Shown here: one piece after another, positions 7,362-14,312 of the stretch
How positions within the stretch are numbered: position 1 is the stretch's first letter
Layout of the letters: every line of letters starts with the position of its first letter
From: an uncultured Lachnospiraceae bacterium
GTDB taxonomy: Bacteria > Bacillota > Clostridia > Lachnospirales > Lachnospiraceae
DNA: 14,888 nt
NCBI GenBank assembly: GCA_910579325.1
Contig: CAJTTU010000085.1
Span: 1-14,888, forward strand
Reading direction: 5' to 3'
Made by a program: the position numbers and the translations under genes
The notes under the pieces: model-generated
What the model saw: the letters and a program-made list of their open reading frames with translations, nothing else
What the model was told of the DNA's origin: nothing
Database searches by the model: none

Positions 7362-8975
7362 ATGAAACGAAAGAATATTTTGTGTCTGTGCATGACGGCA
7401 TTATTGATATTAGGCATAGCCGGATGCGGGGCAGAGGGAAAGGATAACAGTACCGGGAGCAGTCCTGTTCAGGAGTCAGGAGAAAGGGAAGTGTCCGGCA
7501 GTGAAAATGAAAACGGCGATTCGGGAGCAGGGGAAATCGCTGCGGATAAACAGGGAAGTGCAGATGCAGGCAGTGAATCCCAAGTAGGAAGCTCCAACAT
7601 ATTGATTGCCTATTTTTCCATACCGGAGGATGTGGAAACAACGGATGCGGTTGCCGGAGCCAGTATTGTAGTCAGGGATGGGGAAAAAATGGGCAACACC
7701 GAGTATGTGGCAAAAGTAATCCAGCAGACAGTCGGTGGGGATCTGTTTCGTATTGAGACGGTAGAAGAATATCCGCTTGACCATGATCCGCTGGTAGATC
7801 AGGCGGCGGATGAGCAGGATGAGAAGAAACGCCCGGAGCTTTTGAATCATGTGGAGAATTTTGAACAGTACGAAACCATTATTTTAGGGTTTCCGAACTG
7901 GTGGGCAGATCTCCCAATGCCGGTCTATACATTTTTGGAAGAATATGATTTTGGTGCAAAGACCATTATCCCCTTTGTGACACATGGCGGCAGCGGTTTT
8001 TCGGGAACCATCCGGACTATATCGGAACTGCAGCCTGGCGCCCATGTAAGTGAGAATACCTTGTCCTTATCCAGAAACAGTGTAGCGGACAGCGAGGAAG
8101 ATGTAGTGGCATGGGCGGAAAGCCTGGGACTGAACGCGACAGAAATTGCGCCGGACAATAGTGGTGATACAGTGGCAGATGCGGTGGCTGATCCTGTGGA
8201 CCAGCAGATTTTATACCTTTGGGAAGAAGGCAACATGCCTGCGGTCACAGAGTATACAGAGAACAACGGAAATTATGCGGATGATCCGGATTTCCGTCCT
8301 TATATGGTAACATTTCCTGTTCCGGAGGGAACAGAAGTGAAAGGTGCTGTCCTGATCAATGCAGGCGGCGCTTTTCAGTTTAGAAGCGACCAGATGGAGG
8401 GAACCCCTGTAGCGCAGGAACTTAGCAGACTGGGGTATCAGAGTTTTGTGGTAAACTATCGCCTGCGCCCTTATACACAGGAGGAAGGAGCATTGGATCT
8501 GGCCCGTGCGGTCCGATTTGTCCGTAAATATGCAGATGTCTATGGCATTGATGAAAAGGATATTGCCGTTATGGGTTTTTCGGCAGGCGGTATTCTTGCA
8601 GGGGAAATGCTGTTGAATTTTGACGGTACGGTGAACGGAAGTGCATTGGATGACAGTTATGTTCCGGATGAGCTTGACGGTATATCAGCGGATGCAGGCG
8701 CGGACGGCATGATTTATTCCTTTTATGGACGCCTGAGTGTCGCGTCCACTGACACAGACAAATTTGCGTCGTCCAATCTGCCGCCTACCTATTTCTGCTA
8801 CGGCACCCGTGATCCGTTTGTAGGTGAGTTTGAAGAATGTGTGGAGGCGTTAAAGGAAGCGGGTGTTCCGGTAGAAGTGGATGTGCTGGAAGGCAGACCG
8901 CATGGGTACGGCTATACAGAGGGATGGATTCCTGCCTATGATGCGTGGCTGACAGGAATTTTTGAGAACAACTGA
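7362..8975 (+). CDS. Flavodoxin-alpha/beta-hydrolase fusion lipoprotein (BD-FAE/Abhydrolase_3-like)
   Basis: A 537-residue lipoprotein. The ATG at 7362 is preferred to the ATG at 7356 because AGGCGGAG (7348-7355) gives normal spacing; lipobox GIAGC places Cys22. A Ser/Gly/Glu-rich linker runs to ~78. The flavodoxin domain (~79-257) has LIAYFS, an insertion of about 24 residues, then MGNTEYVAK (110-118) restoring the GNTE phosphate motif, and GFPNWWADLPMPVYTFLEEY. After an Asp-rich linker, residues ~283-537 are an esterase of the BD-FAE/Abhydrolase_3 type: oxyanion-hole NAGGAF (333-338, in place of HGGG), VNYRLRP, nucleophile Ser407 in GFSAGG, Asp484 in TRDPFV and His514 in RPHGYG. The triad is complete. 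The hydrolase motifs differ from those in the preceding fusion, suggesting flavodoxin was joined to two hydrolase lineages. A 126-nt gap follows before the next gene. Confidence 0.88.
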   Translation: MKRKNILCLCMTALLILGIAGCGAEGKDNSTGSSPVQESGEREVSGSENENGDSGAGEIAADKQGSADAGSESQVGSSNILIAYFSIPEDVETTDAVAGASIVVRDGEKMGNTEYVAKVIQQTVGGDLFRIETVEEYPLDHDPLVDQAADEQDEKKRPELLNHVENFEQYETIILGFPNWWADLPMPVYTFLEEYDFGAKTIIPFVTHGGSGFSGTIRTISELQPGAHVSENTLSLSRNSVADSEEDVVAWAESLGLNATEIAPDNSGDTVADAVADPVDQQILYLWEEGNMPAVTEYTENNGNYADDPDFRPYMVTFPVPEGTEVKGAVLINAGGAFQFRSDQMEGTPVAQELSRLGYQSFVVNYRLRPYTQEEGALDLARAVRFVRKYADVYGIDEKDIAVMGFSAGGILAGEMLLNFDGTVNGSALDDSYVPDELDGISADAGADGMIYSFYGRLSVASTDTDKFASSNLPPTYFCYGTRDPFVGEFEECVEALKEAGVPVEVDVLEGRPHGYGYTEGWIPAYDAWLTGIFENN

Positions 8976-9101
8976 GTGTAGATACCTTTAGGTAATAACT
9001 TAGAAACCATTCGGAACTTCTGTAAAAGGTGTGGATTGATTAAAATAAAATCATCAAGGCAAAAGCAAAAACACGGTTGCAGAAAATCATGGAGGTTGGC
9101 T
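8976..9101 (+). other. 126-nt intergenic gap with a short palindrome; no clear promoter
   Basis: This is the widest gap in the array and separates the surface-protein genes from the first cytoplasmic reductase gene. It contains TACCT-TT-AGGTA (8983-8994), a possible operator too short to be diagnostic, and an A/T-rich TTGATTAAAATAAAATC stretch (9036-9052). No well-spaced -35/-10 pair and no terminator with a T-run is visible. Confidence 0.3.
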
Positions 9102-10127
9102 ATGGAATATAGGACACTGGGAAAAGATCTGACAGTATCCGCGGTGGGGCTTGGCTGTATGGGAATGAGCCACGCTTACGGGGCACCGGCAGATAAAAAT
9201 GAGATGAAAGAACTGATTGCGGAGGCTGTAGATATCGGATATACATTTTTTGATACGGCGGAAGTTTATGGTACGCCGGAAAATCCCCATCACAATGAAG
9301 AACTGGTAGGGGAAGCATTGCGGCCGTATCGAAATAAAGTTGTGATAGCGACAAAGTTTGGAATCTATTTTGACATGGAAAGCAAACAGGTAAATAAACC
9401 GCTTCTGCCGGATTCCAGACCGGAGGTTATCCGTGTCTCGGTAGAAAATTCCCTAAAGCGGCTGGGAACTGACCATATCGACCTGTACTATCAGCACCGC
9501 ATTGACCCGTTCGTACCGGTTGAGGAGGTGGCGGGCGTCATGCAGGAGCTGATGCAGGAGGGAAAAATTACGCACTGGGGACTATCGGAAGCTGACGAGG
9601 AAACGATACGCCGCGCCCATGCGGTCTGCCCGGTAACGGCGATCCAGAACCGCTATTCCATGATGGCGCGCTGGCATGAAGTGTTATTCCCCGTACTGGA
9701 GGAATTAAACATTGGTTATGTGGCATTTTCGCCATTGGCAAATGGATTTTTGTCCGCAAGGTATGGGAAAGAGGCTAAGTTTGACGCGGGTACGGATTAC
9801 CGGAGCATGATGCCGCAGTTTACGCCGGAAGCTGTGGAACAGAATCAGAAACTGCTGGAGCTGGTCAGAACGGTTGCGGAAGGAAAGCACGCCACGCCCG
9901 GTCAGATTGCCCTTGCGTGGATGCTTGGGAAAAAACCATATCTGGTGCCAATCCCCGGAACGAGAAAGTCAGACCGCCTGAAAGAAAATGCGGGGGCATC
10001 GGATATTAAGCTGACGGAAAAAGAGATTGCGGTTTTGGATAAACAGCTCGATGCGATGGAAATGTCAGAGGTATTCGGCGGCACCAATGCGAGAAGAATT
10101 TCTAAGCGGTCAAAAAACACCCGCTAA
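9102..10127 (+). CDS. Aldo/keto reductase (AKR13-like)
   Basis: A 341-residue cytoplasmic NADPH-dependent carbonyl reductase. The ATG at 9102 follows GGAGG (9091-9095) and starts exactly where AKR homology begins (MEYRTLG). The catalytic tetrad is visible: Asp51 and Tyr56 (FDTAEVYG), Lys85 (IATKFG) and His132 (YYQHR). VGLGCMGMSHAYG, DSRPEVIRVSVENSLKRLG and the C-terminal cofactor segment VPIPGTRKSDRLKENAGA fit the long-AKR group (YakC/AKR13-like) rather than the DkgA-type AKRs further along. The protein ends in a basic tail, TNARRISKRSKNTR, encoded largely by an inverted repeat that extends past the stop codon; the family usually ends near the VFGG motif just before it. Expected role is reduction of an aldehyde or ketone. 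No signal peptide is present, so it acts inside the cell. Confidence 0.92.
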   Translation: MEYRTLGKDLTVSAVGLGCMGMSHAYGAPADKNEMKELIAEAVDIGYTFFDTAEVYGTPENPHHNEELVGEALRPYRNKVVIATKFGIYFDMESKQVNKPLLPDSRPEVIRVSVENSLKRLGTDHIDLYYQHRIDPFVPVEEVAGVMQELMQEGKITHWGLSEADEETIRRAHAVCPVTAIQNRYSMMARWHEVLFPVLEELNIGYVAFSPLANGFLSARYGKEAKFDAGTDYRSMMPQFTPEAVEQNQKLLELVRTVAEGKHATPGQIALAWMLGKKPYLVPIPGTRKSDRLKENAGASDIKLTEKEIAVLDKQLDAMEMSEVFGGTNARRISKRSKNTR

Positions 10128-10192
10128 GAAATTCTACGGTTCCAAAGAGCGGAACCTACTCACATGGAAGAACGCAAAAACAGCGTTCTTCC
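10096..10192 (+). repeat. Three consecutive hairpins between the AKR and ADH genes
   Basis: Hairpin 1: GAATTTCTAAGCGG (10096-10109) pairs with CCGCTAAGAAATTC (10121-10134), 14 bp with one mismatch, and spans the AKR stop codon. Hairpin 2: GGTTCC (10138-10143) with GGAACC (10151-10156). Hairpin 3: GGAAGAACGC (10166-10175) with GCGTTCTTCC (10183-10192), a perfect 10-bp stem with loop AAAAACA. None is followed by a T-run, so these are not ordinary terminators. The ADH ribosome binding site begins 30 nt after hairpin 3. It could be a repetitive hairpin element, an mRNA processing or stability structure, or a structured leader. I do not recognise a known riboswitch. Confidence 0.7.
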
Positions 10193-10238
10193 CGTATATT
10201 GTTATGCTGCTGATGAATATAAAAAGGAGGACATCATA

Positions 10239-11384
10239 ATGAACGAATTTGTTTTCACTTATCCCACAAAAGTATACTTTGGGCAGAACTCTTTGGAAAA
10301 GGCGCTTCGGGCGGAGTTAAACAGACATGGAAAGACAGTGATGCTCGCCTATGGCGGCGCTTCCCTGAAGAAGAACGGCATCTATGACAGGGTAAAGGAG
10401 CTGCTTGCAAAGGACGGAAAAGAAGTTGTAGATTTTCCGGGCATTATGCCCAACCCTACCTATGCTAAGGTGCAGGAAGGCGCGGCGTTAGCGAAAGAAA
10501 AGGGCGTGGATTTTATCCTCGCGGTAGGCGGAGGCTCCGTCATTGACTGCTGTAAGATCATAGCGGCGCAGGCAAAAACAGACAAGGACATCTGGGAAAT
10601 GGAGTTTTCGGAGGGTAAATTTCCGACGGAGTATCTGCCGATGGGTGCGGTGGTTACCGCTTCCGGCACAGGAGCCGAACAGAACTGCGGCGCAGTTATT
10701 ACCAATGAGGAAAAAGGGATCAAAACCGGTGTGTTCGGCGCATATGCTTCTTTTGCGGTGCTTGATCCGGAACTGACGGCTTCCGTTCCCGCCATGCAGG
10801 TGATCTCCGGCGCTTTCGATACGTTGAGCCATGCGATGGAAACGTATCTTGGCAATTCCGATCAGGACAATGTTTCTGATGATGTGGCGCTGGCGGTCAT
10901 GCGCAATACTGTGGTCAATATGCGCCGTCTGCTTGAAGATGTGAACGATATGCAGGCGAGAAGCAATCTGATGTGGGATTCGGCCATGGCGGAGAACGGT
11001 ATTCTGAAGGTCGGCAGGGTTACGGATTTTCAGGCGCACCAGATCGAGCATCAGCTCGGCGCATTTACAGACTGCAATCACGGACAGGGACTTGCAGTGA
11101 TCCATCCCGCTTATTACAGGCATATTCTGAAGGATGCGGAAGAAAAATTTGAACGGTTTGCAAAAGCTGTATTTGGAAAAGATACAGCAGAGGAGGGAAT
11201 ACAGGCACTCAGCGATTTCATAAAAGAGTGCGGACTTCCGACCAAAATGGGCGAACTGAGGTCAAAGGTGGAGATCACGCCGGAAGTGCTGCGCAAGGTG
11301 GCTGATACCTGCAACATTATCAAATGCAATCCCCGTGAGCTTGGCAGGAATGAGGTGTATGAGATTTTGATGGAGTGTATGTAA
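10239..11384 (+). CDS. Iron-type alcohol dehydrogenase, butanol dehydrogenase/YqhD-like
   Basis: A 381-residue protein of full family length. The ATG at 10239 follows AAAAAGGAGG (10221-10230); upstream in-frame codons fall in hairpin 3 and are not coding. The metal site is complete: Asp194 and His198 (FDTLSH), His267 (FQAHQIEH) and His281 (CNHGQG), the same numbering as in E. coli YqhD. AYGGASLKKNGIYD (37-50) and AVGGGS (95-100) are typical of the NADPH-dependent BDH/YqhD branch. The likely reaction is NADPH-dependent reduction of aldehydes to alcohols in the cytoplasm. It is followed after 98 nt by a DkgA-like AKR gene; in E. coli yqhD is paired with dkgA for detoxifying reactive aldehydes, so a similar role is plausible. 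It is paralogous to the gene at 484, which lacks two of these ligands. Confidence 0.93.
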   Translation: MNEFVFTYPTKVYFGQNSLEKALRAELNRHGKTVMLAYGGASLKKNGIYDRVKELLAKDGKEVVDFPGIMPNPTYAKVQEGAALAKEKGVDFILAVGGGSVIDCCKIIAAQAKTDKDIWEMEFSEGKFPTEYLPMGAVVTASGTGAEQNCGAVITNEEKGIKTGVFGAYASFAVLDPELTASVPAMQVISGAFDTLSHAMETYLGNSDQDNVSDDVALAVMRNTVVNMRRLLEDVNDMQARSNLMWDSAMAENGILKVGRVTDFQAHQIEHQLGAFTDCNHGQGLAVIHPAYYRHILKDAEEKFERFAKAVFGKDTAEEGIQALSDFIKECGLPTKMGELRSKVEITPEVLRKVADTCNIIKCNPRELGRNEVYEILMECM

Positions 11385-11482
11385 CAAAGGTAAATTCCTT
11401 CGGAATTAACAAATTGAACAAGTTCGATTGTGAGATTTGCTATGTAATCTCGGTTAAAAAGTATAAAAAGGAGAAGTCGATA

Positions 11483-12337
11483 ATGAGTGAACAGAAATAT
11501 GTGAAACTAAATAACGGTGTGGAAATGCCCGTAACAGGCATCGGAACTTTCCTATTAAGCCCGGATGAAGCGGAGGCTTCCGTATTAAGCGCGCTGCAGG
11601 GCGGTTATCGTTTGATTGACACGGCAAATGCCTATGTGAATGAGAAGGCTGTGGGCAGGGCTATGAAAAAGTCCGGCGTGCCCAGAGAGGAAATTTTTCT
11701 GGAAACTAAGATTTGGCCGGCGTTCTATGAGCAGGAGGACGCAGTGGAAAAAACGCTTCAAAGGATGGATACCAATTACATTGACCTGCTTTTGATTCAC
11801 CAGCCTGCGGGCAATTATCTGGCGGGCTACCGGCTGATGGAGAAGGCTTATAAAGAGGGAAAGGTGAAAGCCATCGGACTGTCCAATTTCAACAAAGAGC
11901 AGATTCAGGAAATCCTGAATATCTGTGAAGTAAAGCCTGCCATCCTGCAGACGGAAGTGCATCCTTATTTTCAGGAGAAGGAGCTGAAAGCGTTTCTGAA
12001 TAAGGAGGGCATGGTAATTCAGGCGTGGTATCCGCTCGGACATGGCGACAAGGCATTGACCAGCGAGCCGGTATTCACAAAACTGGCTGAAAAATATGGA
12101 AAGAGCAATGCGCAGGTTATTCTGCGCTGGCATATTCAGGCGGGCAATATTGTGATTCCCGGTTCCAAGAACCCGGATCATATCCGCGATAATTTTGACC
12201 TGTTTGATTTTGCACTGACGGACGAAGAGATGGCACAGGTGGCGGCTGTTGATAAGAATAAGAGATATTATACGAGTACGCCCCAGATGCTTGAAGGGTA
12301 TGTGAAGATGGTACCGGATGTAGACGGGCAGAAATAA
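11483..12337 (+). CDS. Aldo/keto reductase, DkgA/AKR5-like
   Basis: A 284-residue cytoplasmic reductase. The ATG at 11483 follows AAAAAGGAG (11465-11473); in-frame codons upstream show no homology. The tetrad is Asp46 and Tyr51 (IDTANAYVNE), Lys76 (LETKIW) and His106 (LLIHQP). KAIGLSNFN, LQTEVHPYFQ and the NADPH-binding VIPGSKNPDHIRDNF are typical of the 2,5-diketo-gluconate/methylglyoxal reductase group. Expected substrates are small aldehydes or ketones using NADPH. It follows the intact YqhD-like ADH (98-nt gap holding only a small AATTCC/GGAATT inverted repeat) and precedes the cyclophilin-like/hydrolase fusion by 34 nt. It closely resembles the truncated AKR at 14313, suggesting a local duplication. 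Confidence 0.93.
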   Translation: MSEQKYVKLNNGVEMPVTGIGTFLLSPDEAEASVLSALQGGYRLIDTANAYVNEKAVGRAMKKSGVPREEIFLETKIWPAFYEQEDAVEKTLQRMDTNYIDLLLIHQPAGNYLAGYRLMEKAYKEGKVKAIGLSNFNKEQIQEILNICEVKPAILQTEVHPYFQEKELKAFLNKEGMVIQAWYPLGHGDKALTSEPVFTKLAEKYGKSNAQVILRWHIQAGNIVIPGSKNPDHIRDNFDLFDFALTDEEMAQVAAVDKNKRYYTSTPQMLEGYVKMVPDVDGQK

Positions 12338-12371
12338 GTATTTGTACCGTAAGTTGTAACGGGGAGAGGCT

Positions 12372-13829
12372 ATGGTAAAAAAGATTTTGATATTTTTTTC
12401 AATGGGATTATTCGCACTTGGCATGGCAGGATGTTCTTCATCCGGTCATGCCGGTTCAGTTTCCGTGCAGACGGGACCGGCGGAGGAACTGCCGGAGCAG
12501 GAGGTCATGTGCGCCATCCGCATAAGGTTGGGAGATACGGTTTTAGACGGCGTATTATATGATAATTCGACAGCACAGGGATTTGCCGAAATGCTCCCAA
12601 TCACAACAGAAACATGGCATGCCGCGCCGGGGTTTGCAAGAGCCTTTGACTTGACGGAACAGATTGAACAGAAAGGTACGCCGGGATACGGATATGAACC
12701 GGGTTCGCTGGCCTATTGGGATGAAGGACCGTCCATTGCGATGATTTACGAGGCAAGCCGCAGGGAAACGGTGGTGCCTGTTGTACCAATCGGGAAGATG
12801 ACATCAGATGCTTCCATGCTTGAGGAATATGAAGATATCATTACCATTGAGCTTGTGGAAGATGAGGAGTCGCTGTCCGGGACTGGCGGTACGTTGACGG
12901 AAAACAGTGGTGAAGTGATAGAGAACGAGGGTGTGGCAGGAGGAAATGAGACTGTGTTTACGGCGGATACAAAGGTGTGGGATGTGATCCATGATCCGGT
13001 GTTTGGGGATTATGGACGACTAATCTTTCCGGCAGACAGATCGATCAGTGACAGCCTGACCTTGGGGGATGTGGGAAATATCCTCACATGGTATTCCTAT
13101 GTCAGTCCCGACAGGACGGTTGAGATAGCAAATTATCTGAGAGAACAGGCGGCATCGGGAGAACAGATTTTTTATGACATTTACACGGAGGAGGAAAAGG
13201 CAGCGGACCCGGCGAAAGAGGATACCGGACTGTTCTTTTTCCGTGGAACGCCCGGTGAAAAATTTGCCGTTACCAATGCGGGCGGCGGATTTGCTTATGT
13301 GGCCGCCATGCACGACAGTTTTCCCCATGCGCTGGAGTTGTCGAAAAAGGGCTATAATGCCTTTGCGCTCATCTATCGCCCAGGCGCGCAGACGGCCTGC
13401 GAGGATCTGGCGAGGGCAATCGCTTTTATCCATGAAAATGCGGAAGAATTGGGAGTGGACGTGTCCGATTATTCCCTTTGGGGCGGCTCTGCGGGCGCGC
13501 GCATGGCGGCATGGATTGGAAGCTATGGAACGGCTGCATTTGGCGAGGTGGATTATCCGAAACCGGGCGCCGTTATCATGCAGTATACGGGGTTGTCAGA
13601 GGTGACAGGAGCGGAACCGCCTACTTATGCGTGTGTCGGTACGAGTGACGGGATTGCTTACTACGGGATTATGGAAGAGCGGATCAGTCGGATACAGGCG
13701 CAGGGAACGAATGCTGAGATAGAGGTTTTTGAGGGATTACCGCATGGATTCGGACTGGGAGAGGGAACTGTGGCGGAAGGCTGGTTTGACAATGCGGTGC
13801 AGTTTTGGGAAGACAATATGGAGAAATAA
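12372..13829 (+). CDS. Cyclophilin-like fold/alpha/beta-hydrolase fusion lipoprotein
   Basis: A 485-residue lipoprotein with lipobox GMAGC (Cys21), translated from an ATG preceded by GGGGAGAGG (12361-12369). Residues ~46-162 match the bacterial cyclophilin-like fold domain (Cyclophil_like2 type): IRLGDTVLDGVLYDNSTA, FAEMLP, GYGYEPGSLAYW and VVPIGKM. An acidic Gly/Glu-rich linker (~163-195) follows. The C-terminal part (~265-485) is an alpha/beta hydrolase with NAGGGFAYV (302-310) at the oxyanion hole, FALIYRPGAQ, nucleophile Ser373 in WGGSAGAR, Asp426 in GTSDGIA and His458 in LPHGFG. It is similar in layout to the hydrolase domain of the 7362 gene (NAGG oxyanion, GGSAG-type nucleophile, PHGxG base). 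The hydrolase triad appears intact. The role of the cyclophilin-like domain is unknown; here it occupies the place held by flavodoxin in the other fusions. Confidence 0.87.
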   Translation: MVKKILIFFSMGLFALGMAGCSSSGHAGSVSVQTGPAEELPEQEVMCAIRIRLGDTVLDGVLYDNSTAQGFAEMLPITTETWHAAPGFARAFDLTEQIEQKGTPGYGYEPGSLAYWDEGPSIAMIYEASRRETVVPVVPIGKMTSDASMLEEYEDIITIELVEDEESLSGTGGTLTENSGEVIENEGVAGGNETVFTADTKVWDVIHDPVFGDYGRLIFPADRSISDSLTLGDVGNILTWYSYVSPDRTVEIANYLREQAASGEQIFYDIYTEEEKAADPAKEDTGLFFFRGTPGEKFAVTNAGGGFAYVAAMHDSFPHALELSKKGYNAFALIYRPGAQTACEDLARAIAFIHENAEELGVDVSDYSLWGGSAGARMAAWIGSYGTAAFGEVDYPKPGAVIMQYTGLSEVTGAEPPTYACVGTSDGIAYYGIMEERISRIQAQGTNAEIEVFEGLPHGFGLGEGTVAEGWFDNAVQFWEDNMEK

Positions 13830-13879
13830 CGAGGAAAATACCCGTTGTAGCATTACGGTATTTTTGCAGGAGGAGAAGC

Positions 13880-14242
13880 ATGAAAGACAAAGTTATCGAA
13901 CAGTCACAAAAATTTTGGCAGTCATTAGAGAAGGCGGATTCCAAAGGAATGCGCGAAGTCTGTGATCCGGACTGCTGGTTTGTCCACATCGGCATGAGCT
14001 GCGGTTTGGATGAAGAAATGGAGGCTTTTGATAAAAAGATTTTCCAGCCTACCCAAATTGATATTCACGGGCAGGAAGTCAGAGAATGGGGCGATACCTC
14101 TGTCTGCATGACAGATGTGGATTACAGTCTGCTTTTGGGCGGTAAAGAGACTACCCACCATTTTATGACCACGGAGGTTTACCAAAACCGGAACGGGGAA
14201 TGGAAACTGATCCAGTTTACCTTTACCGCACTGGTAAACTGA
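13880..14242 (+). CDS. NTF2/SnoaL-like small protein
   Basis: A 120-residue protein. The ATG at 13880 follows AGGAGGAG (13868-13875). An N-terminal helix (VIEQSQKFWQSLEKAD), then MREVCDPDCWFVHIG, a central strand pair and a final GEWKLIQFTFTAL match the cone-shaped NTF2-like/DUF4440 superfamily. Members bind small hydrophobic ligands or act as isomerases, cyclases or hydrolases, so the reaction cannot be assigned. No signal peptide, so cytoplasmic. It lies 50 nt after the hydrolase fusion and 70 nt before an AKR, suggesting a role with the carbonyl reductases, for example on the same metabolite. Confidence 0.8.
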   Translation: MKDKVIEQSQKFWQSLEKADSKGMREVCDPDCWFVHIGMSCGLDEEMEAFDKKIFQPTQIDIHGQEVREWGDTSVCMTDVDYSLLLGGKETTHHFMTTEVYQNRNGEWKLIQFTFTALVN

Positions 14243-14312
14243 TTCTGTATTTTCCGCATGCAGAACATAAGGGACTCTCTAAACAAGAATCATATGACAG
14301 GAGGAAAATATC

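Noticed and set aside
8983..8994. TACCT-TT-AGGTA palindrome as a regulator operator
   Set aside because: Five-base arms occur often by chance and no well-spaced promoter elements flank it.
11393..11407. AATTCC-TTC-GGAATT inverted repeat after the ADH gene
   Set aside because: Short and AT-rich, without a T-run; no evidence for termination or operator function.
11585..12424. 279-codon open frame on the minus strand
   Set aside because: It is antisense to the AKR at 11483 and the start of the next gene, shows no recognisable motif, and the + strand genes have full catalytic sites.
13835..13865. AAAATACC/GGTATTTT inverted repeat followed by T, possible terminator
   Set aside because: The stem is AT-rich with a 14-nt loop and the T's belong to the stem arm; too weak to call.
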